NCBI GenBank assembly: GCA_049602155.1
Contig: JBMYRH010000028.1
Location: 1 to 64,000, forward strand
Direction: 5' to 3'
Length of the DNA stretch: 64,000 bases
DNA from: JBMYRH01 sp049602155
GTDB taxonomy: Bacteria > Myxococcota_A > UBA9042 > PHBI01 > JBMYRH01
Below the pieces are notes generated by a model that worked only from the letters and a program-made list of their open reading frames with translations, was not told the DNA's origin and ran no database searches. Position numbers and translations under genes: made by a program. Shown here in pieces: positions 1 to 8,674 of this stretch (positions are counted from its first letter, which is position 1; each line of letters starts with the position of its first letter).

Positions 1-1440
1 CTGACTATCGACCACGGTGAGCTCATGCTCGGTGATGGAGGTCTCCTCCTGAACGGTGACTTGGTGGTGACCGGGGGGGCTGAGGCTGTGTTTGGACCAG
101 AGGGCCTGACAGTGAGTGGTACCGCGAGCCTCTCAGGGGACGCGGAGCTCACTCAGACGAGCGGCGCGGCTGAGATCGGCGGCGACTTGGATATGAGCGA
201 TGCGGTGCGCCTCATTCAAGGCACTGAGCCCCTCGTGGTCGGAGGTCACGTCAACGTGGGCTCTGGGACTTTGATCGAGAGCCTCCCCATGGAAGAGGGG
301 GCCGACTACAGGGTCGCTATCGAGGCGACGAGCATGCTGGTCGACGCTGGCGCCTCTATCTCCACGGTTGGCAAGGGCTATCCTGCCAAGACCTGGCTCG
401 GCTGGCAGACCAGAGAGCTCGGCAACACGATGGGTGGCAGCCATGGCGGGCACGGCGCACGGGGCAGCAACACCAACCAAGAGATCACGGTTAACCCGGC
501 CTATGGCACGTTGGCGGACCCGAACGAGGCGGGGGCCGGCGGCGCCGCAGGGGCGGGCGGCGGTGTCATCCGCCTCGAGATCGCTGACACCTTGACTGTG
601 CACGGGACGATCACCGCGAAGGGCGCCGGTTCCGCCGGGGCAGGGGCGGGCGGCAGCGTGTCGATTCGCGCCGCTATCCTCACAGGTGACGGGGCGATCA
701 GCGCCGATGGCGGGGACTACAACTCGAGCAGCTACGGTGGCGGCGGTGGCGGCCGCATCGCTGTGCTGGACTACACGCTCTTGGCGGGCGCGTTCGCGAT
801 CGCCAACATCCCTGAGGACACCTTCGGCGTACGCGCTCAAGGGGGCGATGGCGGCGGCTGCTACGACGGCGCGGCGGGGACCGTCTACCTGCGCGCTCTA
901 GGAGCGACCCATGGCTCGCTGCTCATCGATAACGGCGCGCGCTGCGTACAGACGACGACGACGACCGAGCTCCCTGCGGTCGTCCCTGGCGTCATCGGCG
1001 CGGGTCAGTTGACGTCGCAGACGCTCACAGAGCCGGGCGCGACCTGGGAGCAGGACGTCTGGAACGGCTCTTGGTTGACGCCGAATCGAGATGAGGGCGC
1101 GTCGACGCTCGCTGACAACACAGTGTTCTCCCTCGTCGATCACGGGGACGATTACCTGACGGTCGCTGAGGGGGACATGACGCAGGTCGCCTCGGCTGGA
1201 GATCGTTACGGGACGCTCTATCAATTCGAGAACCTCGAGGTGCGTCGCAAGGGCAACCTGACCTCCCACGCGGACGTCCTGGTGAACTCGGGTGACCTCG
1301 GCAGCGATGATGATGTGACCTTCGTCTTGCCCTCAGACTGCACGCTCGACGTCTCGATCCTGGACCTCCAAGGGGTCACGACCCTCGACGGTTCACCTGT
1401 GGTCGAGGCGCTCTTGTGCTCTGGGTGTAACGCGCCCTGA
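1..1440 (+). CDS. Glycine-rich secreted or surface protein, 5' end outside window
   Basis: The frame is open from the first base, so the true start lies upstream; about 479 residues are visible, ending at a TGA. The sequence is a run of short hydrophobic strands separated by Gly/Ala/Ser-rich turns, with two very glycine-rich stretches (nt 528-570 and 735-755) each followed by a strand such as GGVIRLEI or GGRIAVLDY. This pattern suggests a beta-helix or other stacked beta-strand surface protein. It ends with CSGCNAP, so two closely spaced cysteines sit at the C-terminus. I see no catalytic motif and no membrane anchor in the visible part. The next gene lies 196 bp downstream on the same strand. 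Function is unknown; secretion is inferred from composition and context only. Confidence 0.7.
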   Translation: MTIDHGELMLGDGGLLLNGDLVVTGGAEAVFGPEGLTVSGTASLSGDAELTQTSGAAEIGGDLDMSDAVRLIQGTEPLVVGGHVNVGSGTLIESLPMEEGADYRVAIEATSMLVDAGASISTVGKGYPAKTWLGWQTRELGNTMGGSHGGHGARGSNTNQEITVNPAYGTLADPNEAGAGGAAGAGGGVIRLEIADTLTVHGTITAKGAGSAGAGAGGSVSIRAAILTGDGAISADGGDYNSSSYGGGGGGRIAVLDYTLLAGAFAIANIPEDTFGVRAQGGDGGGCYDGAAGTVYLRALGATHGSLLIDNGARCVQTTTTTELPAVVPGVIGAGQLTSQTLTEPGATWEQDVWNGSWLTPNRDEGASTLADNTVFSLVDHGDDYLTVAEGDMTQVASAGDRYGTLYQFENLEVRRKGNLTSHADVLVNSGDLGSDDDVTFVLPSDCTLDVSILDLQGVTTLDGSPVVEALLCSGCNAP

Positions 1441-1636
1441 GTCTCCCCGTCGCCGCACAGCGTTCGCCAAGACGCTCGTGCGGTCGACGCCCCGGGGAGC
1501 ACGTGAGGTGCGGTTGAAACGAGCCTGGATGGGAGGCACACTCCGCCAACGAAATCACCGAAGAACCGCCGTGTGTGCGGTGATGGACCACTTTGTGACC
1601 TGAGGTCGCCAGTGCGCGAGACCTCTTGGAGTTAGC

Positions 1637-3457
1637 ATGCGTGATTTGCTTGAATCGTCCGTGTCGAAGGGCCTCTTTTACGCGTTGGTCATTGCGTTGG
1701 CTGCGAGCGTTGGCGCCTGTGGCAGCACAGATACGGAGCCTCAGGGCGACTCGCCCCAGAGCGACGCGACGTCCTCCAGCGATGACGACAGCACCTCCAA
1801 CACGACGACTGTCGTGGATGATGCAGCGGTGACCCCCGATGACGACGCGGAGAGCGTTGAGCCGATCGAGGACGCCGGCCCTGAAGAGGAGGAGGAGCCC
1901 ATCGGTGAGCCGATGGGAGACACGATGCCGATTGACCACGCGATGGTGCGCGCCGCCATCGAGGCGCACATGACCGCGCACATCGACGGGATCGACGAGG
2001 CTATCAGCTTCCTTGAGACCTCGGACGCGCTCACGAACCTCTTCGAGGTCCTCATCGGTAGCGATGACGGTGACGATGAGGGCGACGACGGTGAGGGCGA
2101 CGACGGTGACGAGCCCGTCATCGAGATCGATCTCTCGGGGTTCCGCGCCGACTTCCTAGAGTGGACCTTTGATTACGTTGTCCACGAGTCAACCGCCACT
2201 CCGAGTGACGATGGGTTGATGCTGACCTACCCGCTGACGGCAGAGGTCTTCTGTGTGGAGGAGGCCGAGCTCGAAGACTGGATGGATGAGGCGGAGCAGG
2301 CCCGTCAGGCGGATGAGGCGCTAGAGAATGAGGCTGAGTGCGCGGAGCAGTTGGCCGCTTCACCGTTGTCGCTCATGGTGACCACCGATGGTGAGGAGCG
2401 ACTTCACCTGACGATGGTCGCAGGGACCGACGCCACCCAGGTCTTCGCTCTTCAGCTCCATGACGACATGCTCGCTGGCTTTGTCCACCTCGCTGGCATC
2501 AAGGCGCTCTTGCAGACCTTCATCGACGCCGAGGACTTCGAGTTCCCAGACACCATGACAGGCACCGTCGGCGTCGAGGTGATGAACGAGGCCGAGAAGC
2601 ACTATGCGCTCCGCGTCACCATCGAGGAGGCGCTCGAGATGGCGGACTCCGAGGGGCAAGACTCTTTGGCGCTCAACCTGGCGCAGAATCTGAGCCCTGG
2701 TTGGCTCGTGCTAGACGGCGCGGCGGGCACGGTGAACGGTCAGCTCGCGCTCGGCGAGGTCCAGTTCGGCATGGCGTGGGAGATGATCGTCGGCATGACC
2801 TGGGACGACGAGGGCTCCAGTGAGTGGGTCTGCGAGACCAACGCCGAGACTGGAGAGGAAGACTGTTGGGAGGAGTGGACAGACGGTCCCGAGAAGCCCG
2901 AGGTCAGCGGGATGGCGAACCTCACGATCCCTGGGGTCGCGGGTGCGATCATGATCGACAGCGCGACGGACACCTTCCACCTCCAGGACGTCTCTCTTGG
3001 CGAGGCGATGCTCAGCGTGGACAAAGACGGCCAAGCGGTCGCACAGGTAGAGCTGAACCCTGACGATGGCTGGATCTTCGACATCAAAATGATCGGTGAG
3101 GACGTCAAGAGCACCCGCCTGGAGATGGCCTCGATGATGGACGCCAAGGTCGTCCTCTCGATGGACCACGTGAAAGACAGCTTCCAAGATCTGCCCGACT
3201 TCATGATGGCCGATACGATGGGCGTCATGATGCAGGGTGAGGGCACCCCGAGCATGACGCTCATGCGTGACGACGAGGATGATGTGAAGGTTCAGGTGAC
3301 CTCTGGGCAGCTGACCCTCTGGAGCGACGCGATGGACGACGATGTCGTCATCGAGGCGGGTCAGTGCATCACAGAGATCGAAGCCGAGCTCACCGAAGAA
3401 GAAGAAGAGGCCCAGCACGACCTCTTCGGTGGACTCGGCGGCGGGAGCTGCGAGTAG
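1637..3457 (+). CDS. Lipoprotein with acidic linker, function unknown
   Basis: The ATG at 1637 is preceded by GGAG at 1628-1631 and opens a lipoprotein signal: a charged start, a hydrophobic core around residues 13-25 and a lipobox VGAC with Cys28 (Gly at +2, so not an Asp inner-membrane retention signal by the E. coli rule). Residues about 29-100 form a disordered Asp/Glu/Ser/Thr-rich linker, and a second acidic run near residues 135-155 is encoded by short GAC/GGT-rich repeats. The remaining roughly 440 residues look like a soluble, beta-rich, Met-containing region with no motif I recognise; the protein ends in GGGSCE. It stands alone, with the next large lipoprotein gene 349 bp downstream. 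Its upstream sequence shares a short near-identical segment with that of the 3807 gene. Confidence 0.8.
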   Translation: MRDLLESSVSKGLFYALVIALAASVGACGSTDTEPQGDSPQSDATSSSDDDSTSNTTTVVDDAAVTPDDDAESVEPIEDAGPEEEEEPIGEPMGDTMPIDHAMVRAAIEAHMTAHIDGIDEAISFLETSDALTNLFEVLIGSDDGDDEGDDGEGDDGDEPVIEIDLSGFRADFLEWTFDYVVHESTATPSDDGLMLTYPLTAEVFCVEEAELEDWMDEAEQARQADEALENEAECAEQLAASPLSLMVTTDGEERLHLTMVAGTDATQVFALQLHDDMLAGFVHLAGIKALLQTFIDAEDFEFPDTMTGTVGVEVMNEAEKHYALRVTIEEALEMADSEGQDSLALNLAQNLSPGWLVLDGAAGTVNGQLALGEVQFGMAWEMIVGMTWDDEGSSEWVCETNAETGEEDCWEEWTDGPEKPEVSGMANLTIPGVAGAIMIDSATDTFHLQDVSLGEAMLSVDKDGQAVAQVELNPDDGWIFDIKMIGEDVKSTRLEMASMMDAKVVLSMDHVKDSFQDLPDFMMADTMGVMMQGEGTPSMTLMRDDEDDVKVQVTSGQLTLWSDAMDDDVVIEAGQCITEIEAELTEEEEEAQHDLFGGLGGGSCE

Positions 3458-3512
3458 TGTCCAGGGGCCAGGCCTCAGCATCTCCCAGCGTGATGTTGAG
3501 AGCCGGCTCACT

Positions 3513-3644
3513 GTGCTCATCTCATCGACACCGTGGTGGATGCTGGGGGCGGTGATCTGTGCGACGCTCCTCGTCGCACCAGCGTGTTCCGAGGAGCCGC
3601 AGAGCCGCAGGAGCTCCGGGGAGGCCTGCTCTTCGTCAGAGTAG
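3513..3644 (+). CDS. Possible small lipoprotein (about 43 aa)
   Basis: A short frame starting at GTG 3513 (or ATG 3540) encodes a hydrophobic segment MLGAVICATLLVAPAC that resembles a lipoprotein signal with lipobox APAC, followed by a short Ser/Glu/Arg-rich tail. It lies in the 349-bp space between two lipoprotein genes of the same orientation. The upstream GAGAG is too far for a convincing ribosome site, and there is no homologue I can name. It may be a real micro-lipoprotein or chance; the signal-like segment is the only support. Confidence 0.3.
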   Translation: MLISSTPWWMLGAVICATLLVAPACSEEPQSRRSSGEACSSSE

Positions 3645-3806
3645 TGCGCGTGTGTGGTGCGCAAGCCCTTGGACTGTGCCCCCTGACGTGAGCCTGTCGG
3701 GTCACGTGGTCTCGACGCGCACCCTCGACACGCTCGCATCGCACATCTACTCTACGGGTCCTCGCTCGGTCTCCTTTTAGGCTCCGAGCATTGCCTTGAG
3801 GTCGCC

Positions 3807-6800
3807 ATGCGCACTGTCCTGATTGGTTCGTTGCTCATCTCGTTGACCATGGTCGCCTCGTGCGGGGACAGCAGCGCATCGGGTGACGGGGCCGAAGACG
3901 TCAGCACGGTCACGGGGCCGGACGCCCAGAGCACCTCTGACGCCTCCGCGAGCACACCGGACGCCGAGGCCACGCCTGATACGGAGATCTCGCCCGACGT
4001 TGAGGCCGCGCCCGATGTTGAGGCTGCGCCCNNNNNNNNNNNNNNNNNNNNNNNNNNNNNNNNNNNNNNNNNNNNNNNNNNNNNNNNNNNNNNNNNNNNN
4101 NNNNNNNNNNNNNNNNNNNNNNNNNNNNNCGCGCCCGATGTTGAGGCTGCGCCTGATGTTGAGGTCACGCCCGACGCGGAGACCACGCCCGACGCAGCAG
4201 ACGAGGACACGGGCTCCCAGGTTGTCGCCCCTGACGACGACGGAGATGGCGTCGCGGACGAGGACGACAACTGCCCAGTGAGCGCCAACACCGACCAGAC
4301 AGACACAGACGGTGACGGTGACGGTGACGTCTGTGACGACGATGACGATGATGACGGCGTCGCGGACGCTGACGACGCCTTCCCGCTTGACCCAGACGAG
4401 TCGATGGACACGGACGGTGACGGTCTGGGGGACAACGCCGACACAGAGACCTGCGACGGGATCGACAACGACGGCGACGGCGTCGTGGACAACGGGCTCG
4501 CCTTTCAGACCTACCTGCCCGACTTAGACGGCGATGGGTACTACGGCGAGTATCCAGCGACGATGCAGTCCAGCTGCCAGGCATGGCGTGAGAGCGGCGA
4601 GACCACCGACGGGGTCTACACGATCGACGCAGATGGCGAGGGATTCAACCCGCCCCTCGAGGTCTATTGCGACATGACGACTGACGGCGGCGGCTGGACG
4701 CGCGTCTTCTATCACGACGTCGCGGGAGGTTATTGGGAGGGCGACGCGGACAGCTTGGAGCGGAGCATTGACGACCCCTTAGCGCTCCGGCACTCGATCC
4801 TGTCCCGCTTGGAGGACTTTCGCTCGTCCGATGGCACCTTCGAGTTTCGGCTCGACTGGCCCGAGACCACGGTCAGCGGTCGGAACATTTGGCGGCAGAC
4901 CTCGAACCCCACCACCGAGGCGGTCGCGGGCTATGAGCCGATAGATGTCCACTTCATCGACCACAGCTGGGGGGGACTAGAGTACAACGCCTACAACAAC
5001 AGCACGTTCATCGATGGGTCAGTGGGCATCGTCAATTGGTACTACGCGGTAGGGACGACGGCCCAGTGGGGCGCACCACCGGGGATCCCTTCGTACGGGC
5101 CTTCTGCTGCTCGTGTCGCGCTGTGGGTCCGCCCGGATGATGCGGTCATCATGGCGCCCCTCGTGCCTGTCACGGCTTGCAGTCAACCAGCGAGCTATGC
5201 CCTGGAAGGCGGGGACTGCGCACCAGAGGATGCGCTGATCAACCCGGGGGTCAGCGAGGTCTGCGATGGCGTGGACCAGAACTGCGATGGCGTCATCGAC
5301 GAGGGCTTTGATTACGGCTATTGGTTCCCGGACAAGGATGGCGATGGCTTTGGCGCCGGGTCGGGGAGCAGCTGCGCGAGCCTCTTCGCGGAGGGGGAGG
5401 TGGCCGATGGTCTGTACGAGATTGCGCCCGGCGGTGTCGACGCGACGAGCTTCGAGGTGCTCTGCGACATGACGACAGATGGTGGTGGCTGGACACGCGT
5501 CTTCTACCACGACATCTCGTGGGGATACTTCGCGAGCGATGACGAGGCCGCGTCCCTCAACGTTGAAGCGCCGATGAGCGGTCGCTACTCGATCCTGAGC
5601 GAGCTTGAGGCCTTCAGGTCGAGCGATGGGAGCTTTGAGTTTCGCATCGATTGGCCAAACACGGGCGTCGATGGGCGGAACATTTGGCGCCAGACTTCGA
5701 ACCCTACGATGGGGCCGGTCACAGGGTATGAGGGCATCGACATCGACTACACCAGTCAATTCTGGGGTGGACTCGAGCTCTCCACGAACGAGGCCACCTT
5801 CATCGATGGTTCGGTGAACAACATGTACTGGTTCTACTCCATCGGCTCTCAAGTCCCATGGAACGACCCACCGGGGATCCCCTCCTACACCCCTCAGGTA
5901 AGCCGCGTCGCTCTGTGGGTTCGACCTGATGATGGAGACAAGGGTGGGAGCCCGCTCTACACCTGCGGATCACCGGAGGGGTACGTTGATAATTTTGGGG
6001 ACTGTGATGACGCCAACGAGGCCGCGAATTCAGGTGCGAACGAGGTCTGCAACGGCTTCGACGACAACTGCGACGGGGCGATCGACGAAGGCTGCCCCTT
6101 CGGCGACGTGGCGTTGACCGCCGCACCTCAGCCCTTGCACTTCTATCCCCGTGACCAGGCGACAGATACCTGCACCTTTGAGCTCGGAGGCGAACTCCTC
6201 GGGGTCGCCAGTGAGGTCGGCGTGGTGGTGACGCGTGACGGCGAACCCTACCTTGAGTTGAGTGCGACTGATGCCCTCTTCACCGAGACTGTGACCATTG
6301 AGGCCGGGCTTCACCTCTACGAGGTCGCTGTCTTTTGGGACGATGGGACCGGCTGGTGGCGCCCAGTCTCAACGGCGAAAGACGTCGTCTGCGGTGACGT
6401 GATCCTCATCGATGGGCAGTCCAACGCCGTGGCCTGCGATTACCATGGAGAGCAGACGGCAGACCTTGAGGCAAACACCTTTGTGCGCAGCTATGGCAGC
6501 GCCGTGACGAACAGCAGTGCGTCGGGTGATACGGCCTTCGACATCGCGATGGCGCAGGGGTGTCATGGTCACGCGACGATCGGTCAGTGGGGGCTGCGCA
6601 TGGCGAACGTCCTCAAGGACGCGCAGCAGATGCCGCTGCTCGTCATCAATGGCGCCGTCGGCGGGACGACCGTGGAGGCTCATCAGCGCGATGATGGGGA
6701 CCCGACAAACCTCGACACCATCTACGGCCGCTTACTCTGGAGGGTTCAACAGGCTGGGGTCGCGGACGCGGTCCGCGCGATCTTCTGGCATCAGGGGGAG

Positions 6801-7415
6801 AGCAACGGTGACCAGGCGTATGCAACCTATCTGTCCCTCTGGACGTCGATGTATGACGACTGGCTCTCGGATTACCCCAACGTCGAAGGCATCTACCCGT
6901 TTCAGGTGCGCGCGGGGTGCGGCAACCCGACGTGGAACCGCAACGTCCACCGGGAGCTCCCCGACCTCCTCGACAAGGTCATGGGCAACATGAGCACCAC
7001 GGGAGTGGCGGGTCATGATGGGTGCCACTTCTACAGCGCGACTTACACTGAGTGGGGGGATCGCATGGCGCGTCTCGCCAACCGTGACCTCTACGGGGCA
7101 GTCTACACAGAGCCTATTGAGGCGCCCAACCCTGAGAGCGCCAGCTGGTCTTCTCCGACGGAGCTCGTCATCGAGTATGGCCAGACGGGGGCGACGATGA
7201 CATTGCAGCCCGGGGCCGAGGCCTACTTCAGCCTCTCGGACGGCGCCGTTATCAGCGAGGTCAGCGTGGTGGGGACGACGGTTGTCGTGACGACCCAGAG
7301 CCCGAGTTCAGCGACGAGTGTGTCCTTTGTAGATGTGTCGGGGGACATCCCGTGGCTCGTGAACGCGCTCGGGATCGGTGGGTTTGCCTACTACGCCTTC
7401 CCGATCGACCCTTAA
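3807..7415 (+). CDS. Multidomain surface lipoprotein: fibrinogen-like domains plus sialate O-acetylesterase-type (SASA) esterase
   Basis: The ATG at 3807 follows GAGG and starts a lipoprotein signal with lipobox VASC (Cys19, Gly at +2). In order: an acidic xPDxEx hexapeptide repeat interrupted by the sequence gap; a thrombospondin type 3-like calcium-binding stretch (about 141-212); MopE-type motifs CDGIDNDGDG (216), CDGVDQNCDG (485) and CNGFDDNCDG (748); two fibrinogen-like YCDxxxxGGGW domains (about 255-446 and 521-708, both with CDMTTDGGGW); and a C-terminal SASA domain. The SASA domain has GQSN with the presumed nucleophile Ser872, the WHQGESN block (995-1000), and the DxxH block DGCH (Asp1071, His1074). 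SASA enzymes remove acetyl groups from sialic acids or other glycans; glycan binding by the fibrinogen-like part is inferred. The frame is uninterrupted if the gap length is taken at face value. Confidence 0.88.
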   Translation: MRTVLIGSLLISLTMVASCGDSSASGDGAEDVSTVTGPDAQSTSDASASTPDAEATPDTEISPDVEAAPDVEAAPXXXXXXXXXXXXXXXXXXXXXXXXXXXXXXXXXAPDVEAAPDVEVTPDAETTPDAADEDTGSQVVAPDDDGDGVADEDDNCPVSANTDQTDTDGDGDGDVCDDDDDDDGVADADDAFPLDPDESMDTDGDGLGDNADTETCDGIDNDGDGVVDNGLAFQTYLPDLDGDGYYGEYPATMQSSCQAWRESGETTDGVYTIDADGEGFNPPLEVYCDMTTDGGGWTRVFYHDVAGGYWEGDADSLERSIDDPLALRHSILSRLEDFRSSDGTFEFRLDWPETTVSGRNIWRQTSNPTTEAVAGYEPIDVHFIDHSWGGLEYNAYNNSTFIDGSVGIVNWYYAVGTTAQWGAPPGIPSYGPSAARVALWVRPDDAVIMAPLVPVTACSQPASYALEGGDCAPEDALINPGVSEVCDGVDQNCDGVIDEGFDYGYWFPDKDGDGFGAGSGSSCASLFAEGEVADGLYEIAPGGVDATSFEVLCDMTTDGGGWTRVFYHDISWGYFASDDEAASLNVEAPMSGRYSILSELEAFRSSDGSFEFRIDWPNTGVDGRNIWRQTSNPTMGPVTGYEGIDIDYTSQFWGGLELSTNEATFIDGSVNNMYWFYSIGSQVPWNDPPGIPSYTPQVSRVALWVRPDDGDKGGSPLYTCGSPEGYVDNFGDCDDANEAANSGANEVCNGFDDNCDGAIDEGCPFGDVALTAAPQPLHFYPRDQATDTCTFELGGELLGVASEVGVVVTRDGEPYLELSATDALFTETVTIEAGLHLYEVAVFWDDGTGWWRPVSTAKDVVCGDVILIDGQSNAVACDYHGEQTADLEANTFVRSYGSAVTNSSASGDTAFDIAMAQGCHGHATIGQWGLRMANVLKDAQQMPLLVINGAVGGTTVEAHQRDDGDPTNLDTIYGRLLWRVQQAGVADAVRAIFWHQGESNGDQAYATYLSLWTSMYDDWLSDYPNVEGIYPFQVRAGCGNPTWNRNVHRELPDLLDKVMGNMSTTGVAGHDGCHFYSATYTEWGDRMARLANRDLYGAVYTEPIEAPNPESASWSSPTELVIEYGQTGATMTLQPGAEAYFSLSDGAVISEVSVVGTTVVVTTQSPSSATSVSFVDVSGDIPWLVNALGIGGFAYYAFPIDP
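3957..4202 (+). repeat. 18-bp tandem repeat coding an acidic hexapeptide
   Basis: Units of 18 bp encode xPDxEx hexapeptides such as PDVEAA, with degenerate copies at both ends (PDAEAT, PDTEIS, PDVEVT, PDAETT) and near-identical copies next to the sequence gap. The array forms the linker between the lipidated Cys and the calcium-binding region of the lipoprotein. Near-identical copies at the gap explain why the assembly failed there; true copy number is unknown. Confidence 0.85.
4032..4129. other. Assembly gap, 98 N, inside the tandem repeat
   Basis: Ninety-eight undetermined bases interrupt the hexapeptide repeat. Together with the following C they make 33 codons, which keeps the flanking frames aligned, but 33 codons do not fit whole hexapeptide units (28 or 34 codons would). 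The length is therefore probably an estimate. Confidence 0.98.
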
Positions 7416-7429
7416 GCGGAGTGCGCTGC

Positions 7430-8617
7430 TCAGCTGACCGTGATGTTCAGGGTGTGCTGACCGGCCCAGCCAGAGAGCGGAGCGGCGTCGTCGTCGCTGC
7501 CTTGGACGCGACCGTTGAGGTCTGTCGCGCGGGCGACGATGGTGTACGGGCCTGAGGCCTCTGGGGTCCACTCGAAGCGCCAGAGTGACCATGCGTTAGG
7601 CGGGCCGGTGTATGTCAACTCCGCGTCACGCCAGCTCTCACCACCGTCCGTGGAGAGCTCCACGCGAGCGATGGGGACATCCCCTGCGTGAGCGGAGCCC
7701 AAGAGCGTCACGCCCTGAGCCGACAGCGTGTCACCCGCGTCTGGTTCGTGGACCCATGAGTGGACACGATAGCGTGCCTCAGCTGACCAGCCGTAGGACT
7801 CCCAGAACCCTGCAGGCTCCTCGGCGTTACTAAAGGCCAAGGCCGCTATCCACTTCGGGTTCTTCATCCCATAGCGCCCCGGGACGAGCGCGCGCAGCGG
7901 CGCCCCATGCCCTGCCGGGAGCGGCTCGCCGTTCATCTCCCACACCAGGATGAGGTCCAGGGCGTCGTCGTCGAAAGGGAGGAAGGTCTCGTAGCCATCT
8001 CCGCACGCGAAGGTGATCCAGAGGGTGCCCTCGGGCACGGTGAGCTCAAGGGCCTCGAGCAAGTCGCGCAGCCGTAAGCCTGTCCACTCGGCGTTGCTTA
8101 TCGCGTTCCCCGGGGGGCTGTTACCGATGCACTCGAGCGTGTGCTCCACGGTCTCTGAGCCGAACGCTTGAAGCTCGGCGAGCTCAAGCATCACTGGTGC
8201 TTCAAAGCCGCCAAGGGTCAGACGCCAGTCGACGTCCCAGCCCTCCTCGGGTGGGCCGCTGTAGGATACGACGTAGAAGTCCTCATTGCTGGTCAGCGGT
8301 GGGATGGGCTCGGGTACGATGGGGGCCAACGGGGGCACGTCCTTAGCCTCCGCCACGGCGTCGTCTGGGCCAGGAGTGGGCCCGGTGTCTTTCGCGCTTT
8401 CCATCGCGGTTACTGCATCTTCGGTGCCCCGCTGTGTGGCGTCGGTCGAGGGGGGCACGGCTGTACCTGTCGCCATGACAGCGTCTGTTGCGCTGGGTGC
8501 GCGAGGGGAGGGTGCGCCGTCATTTGGCGCGCAGCCGGGCCCGAAGCGCGCGAGGACGAAGGCGGACGTCGTGGTGCCCAGGAAGTGTCGTCGGTCGAGC
8601 CGTTTAATGATCGTCAT
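7430..8617 (-). CDS. Exported sulfite oxidase-family molybdopterin protein
   Basis: The N-terminus carries a twin-arginine motif DRRHFLG (residues 8-14) followed by a hydrophobic stretch ending GPGC (Cys29), so it is probably Tat-exported and possibly lipidated. A Ser/Thr/Pro/Asp linker runs to about residue 100. The Mo-cofactor domain follows: HTLECIGN has the conserved cysteine (Cys163) that ligates molybdenum in this family, then NAEWTGLRLRDLLE, and HGAPLRALVPGRYGMKNPKW. The C-terminal part with STDGGESW matches the Mo-co dimerisation domain. The family oxidises sulfite or reduces small oxidised substrates; the substrate here is unknown and no haem or quinone domain is fused. It lies 57 bp downstream of the PNGase-like gene in the same orientation and converges on the esterase lipoprotein with a 14-bp gap. 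Confidence 0.88.
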   Translation of the reverse strand: MTIIKRLDRRHFLGTTTSAFVLARFGPGCAPNDGAPSPRAPSATDAVMATGTAVPPSTDATQRGTEDAVTAMESAKDTGPTPGPDDAVAEAKDVPPLAPIVPEPIPPLTSNEDFYVVSYSGPPEEGWDVDWRLTLGGFEAPVMLELAELQAFGSETVEHTLECIGNSPPGNAISNAEWTGLRLRDLLEALELTVPEGTLWITFACGDGYETFLPFDDDALDLILVWEMNGEPLPAGHGAPLRALVPGRYGMKNPKWIAALAFSNAEEPAGFWESYGWSAEARYRVHSWVHEPDAGDTLSAQGVTLLGSAHAGDVPIARVELSTDGGESWRDAELTYTGPPNAWSLWRFEWTPEASGPYTIVARATDLNGRVQGSDDDAAPLSGWAGQHTLNITVS

Positions 8618-8674
8618 GGTGCGAGCCTAGCCGATGGCCGCCGATGCATGGAAGCCAGAGGCCTTGCCCGCCTC

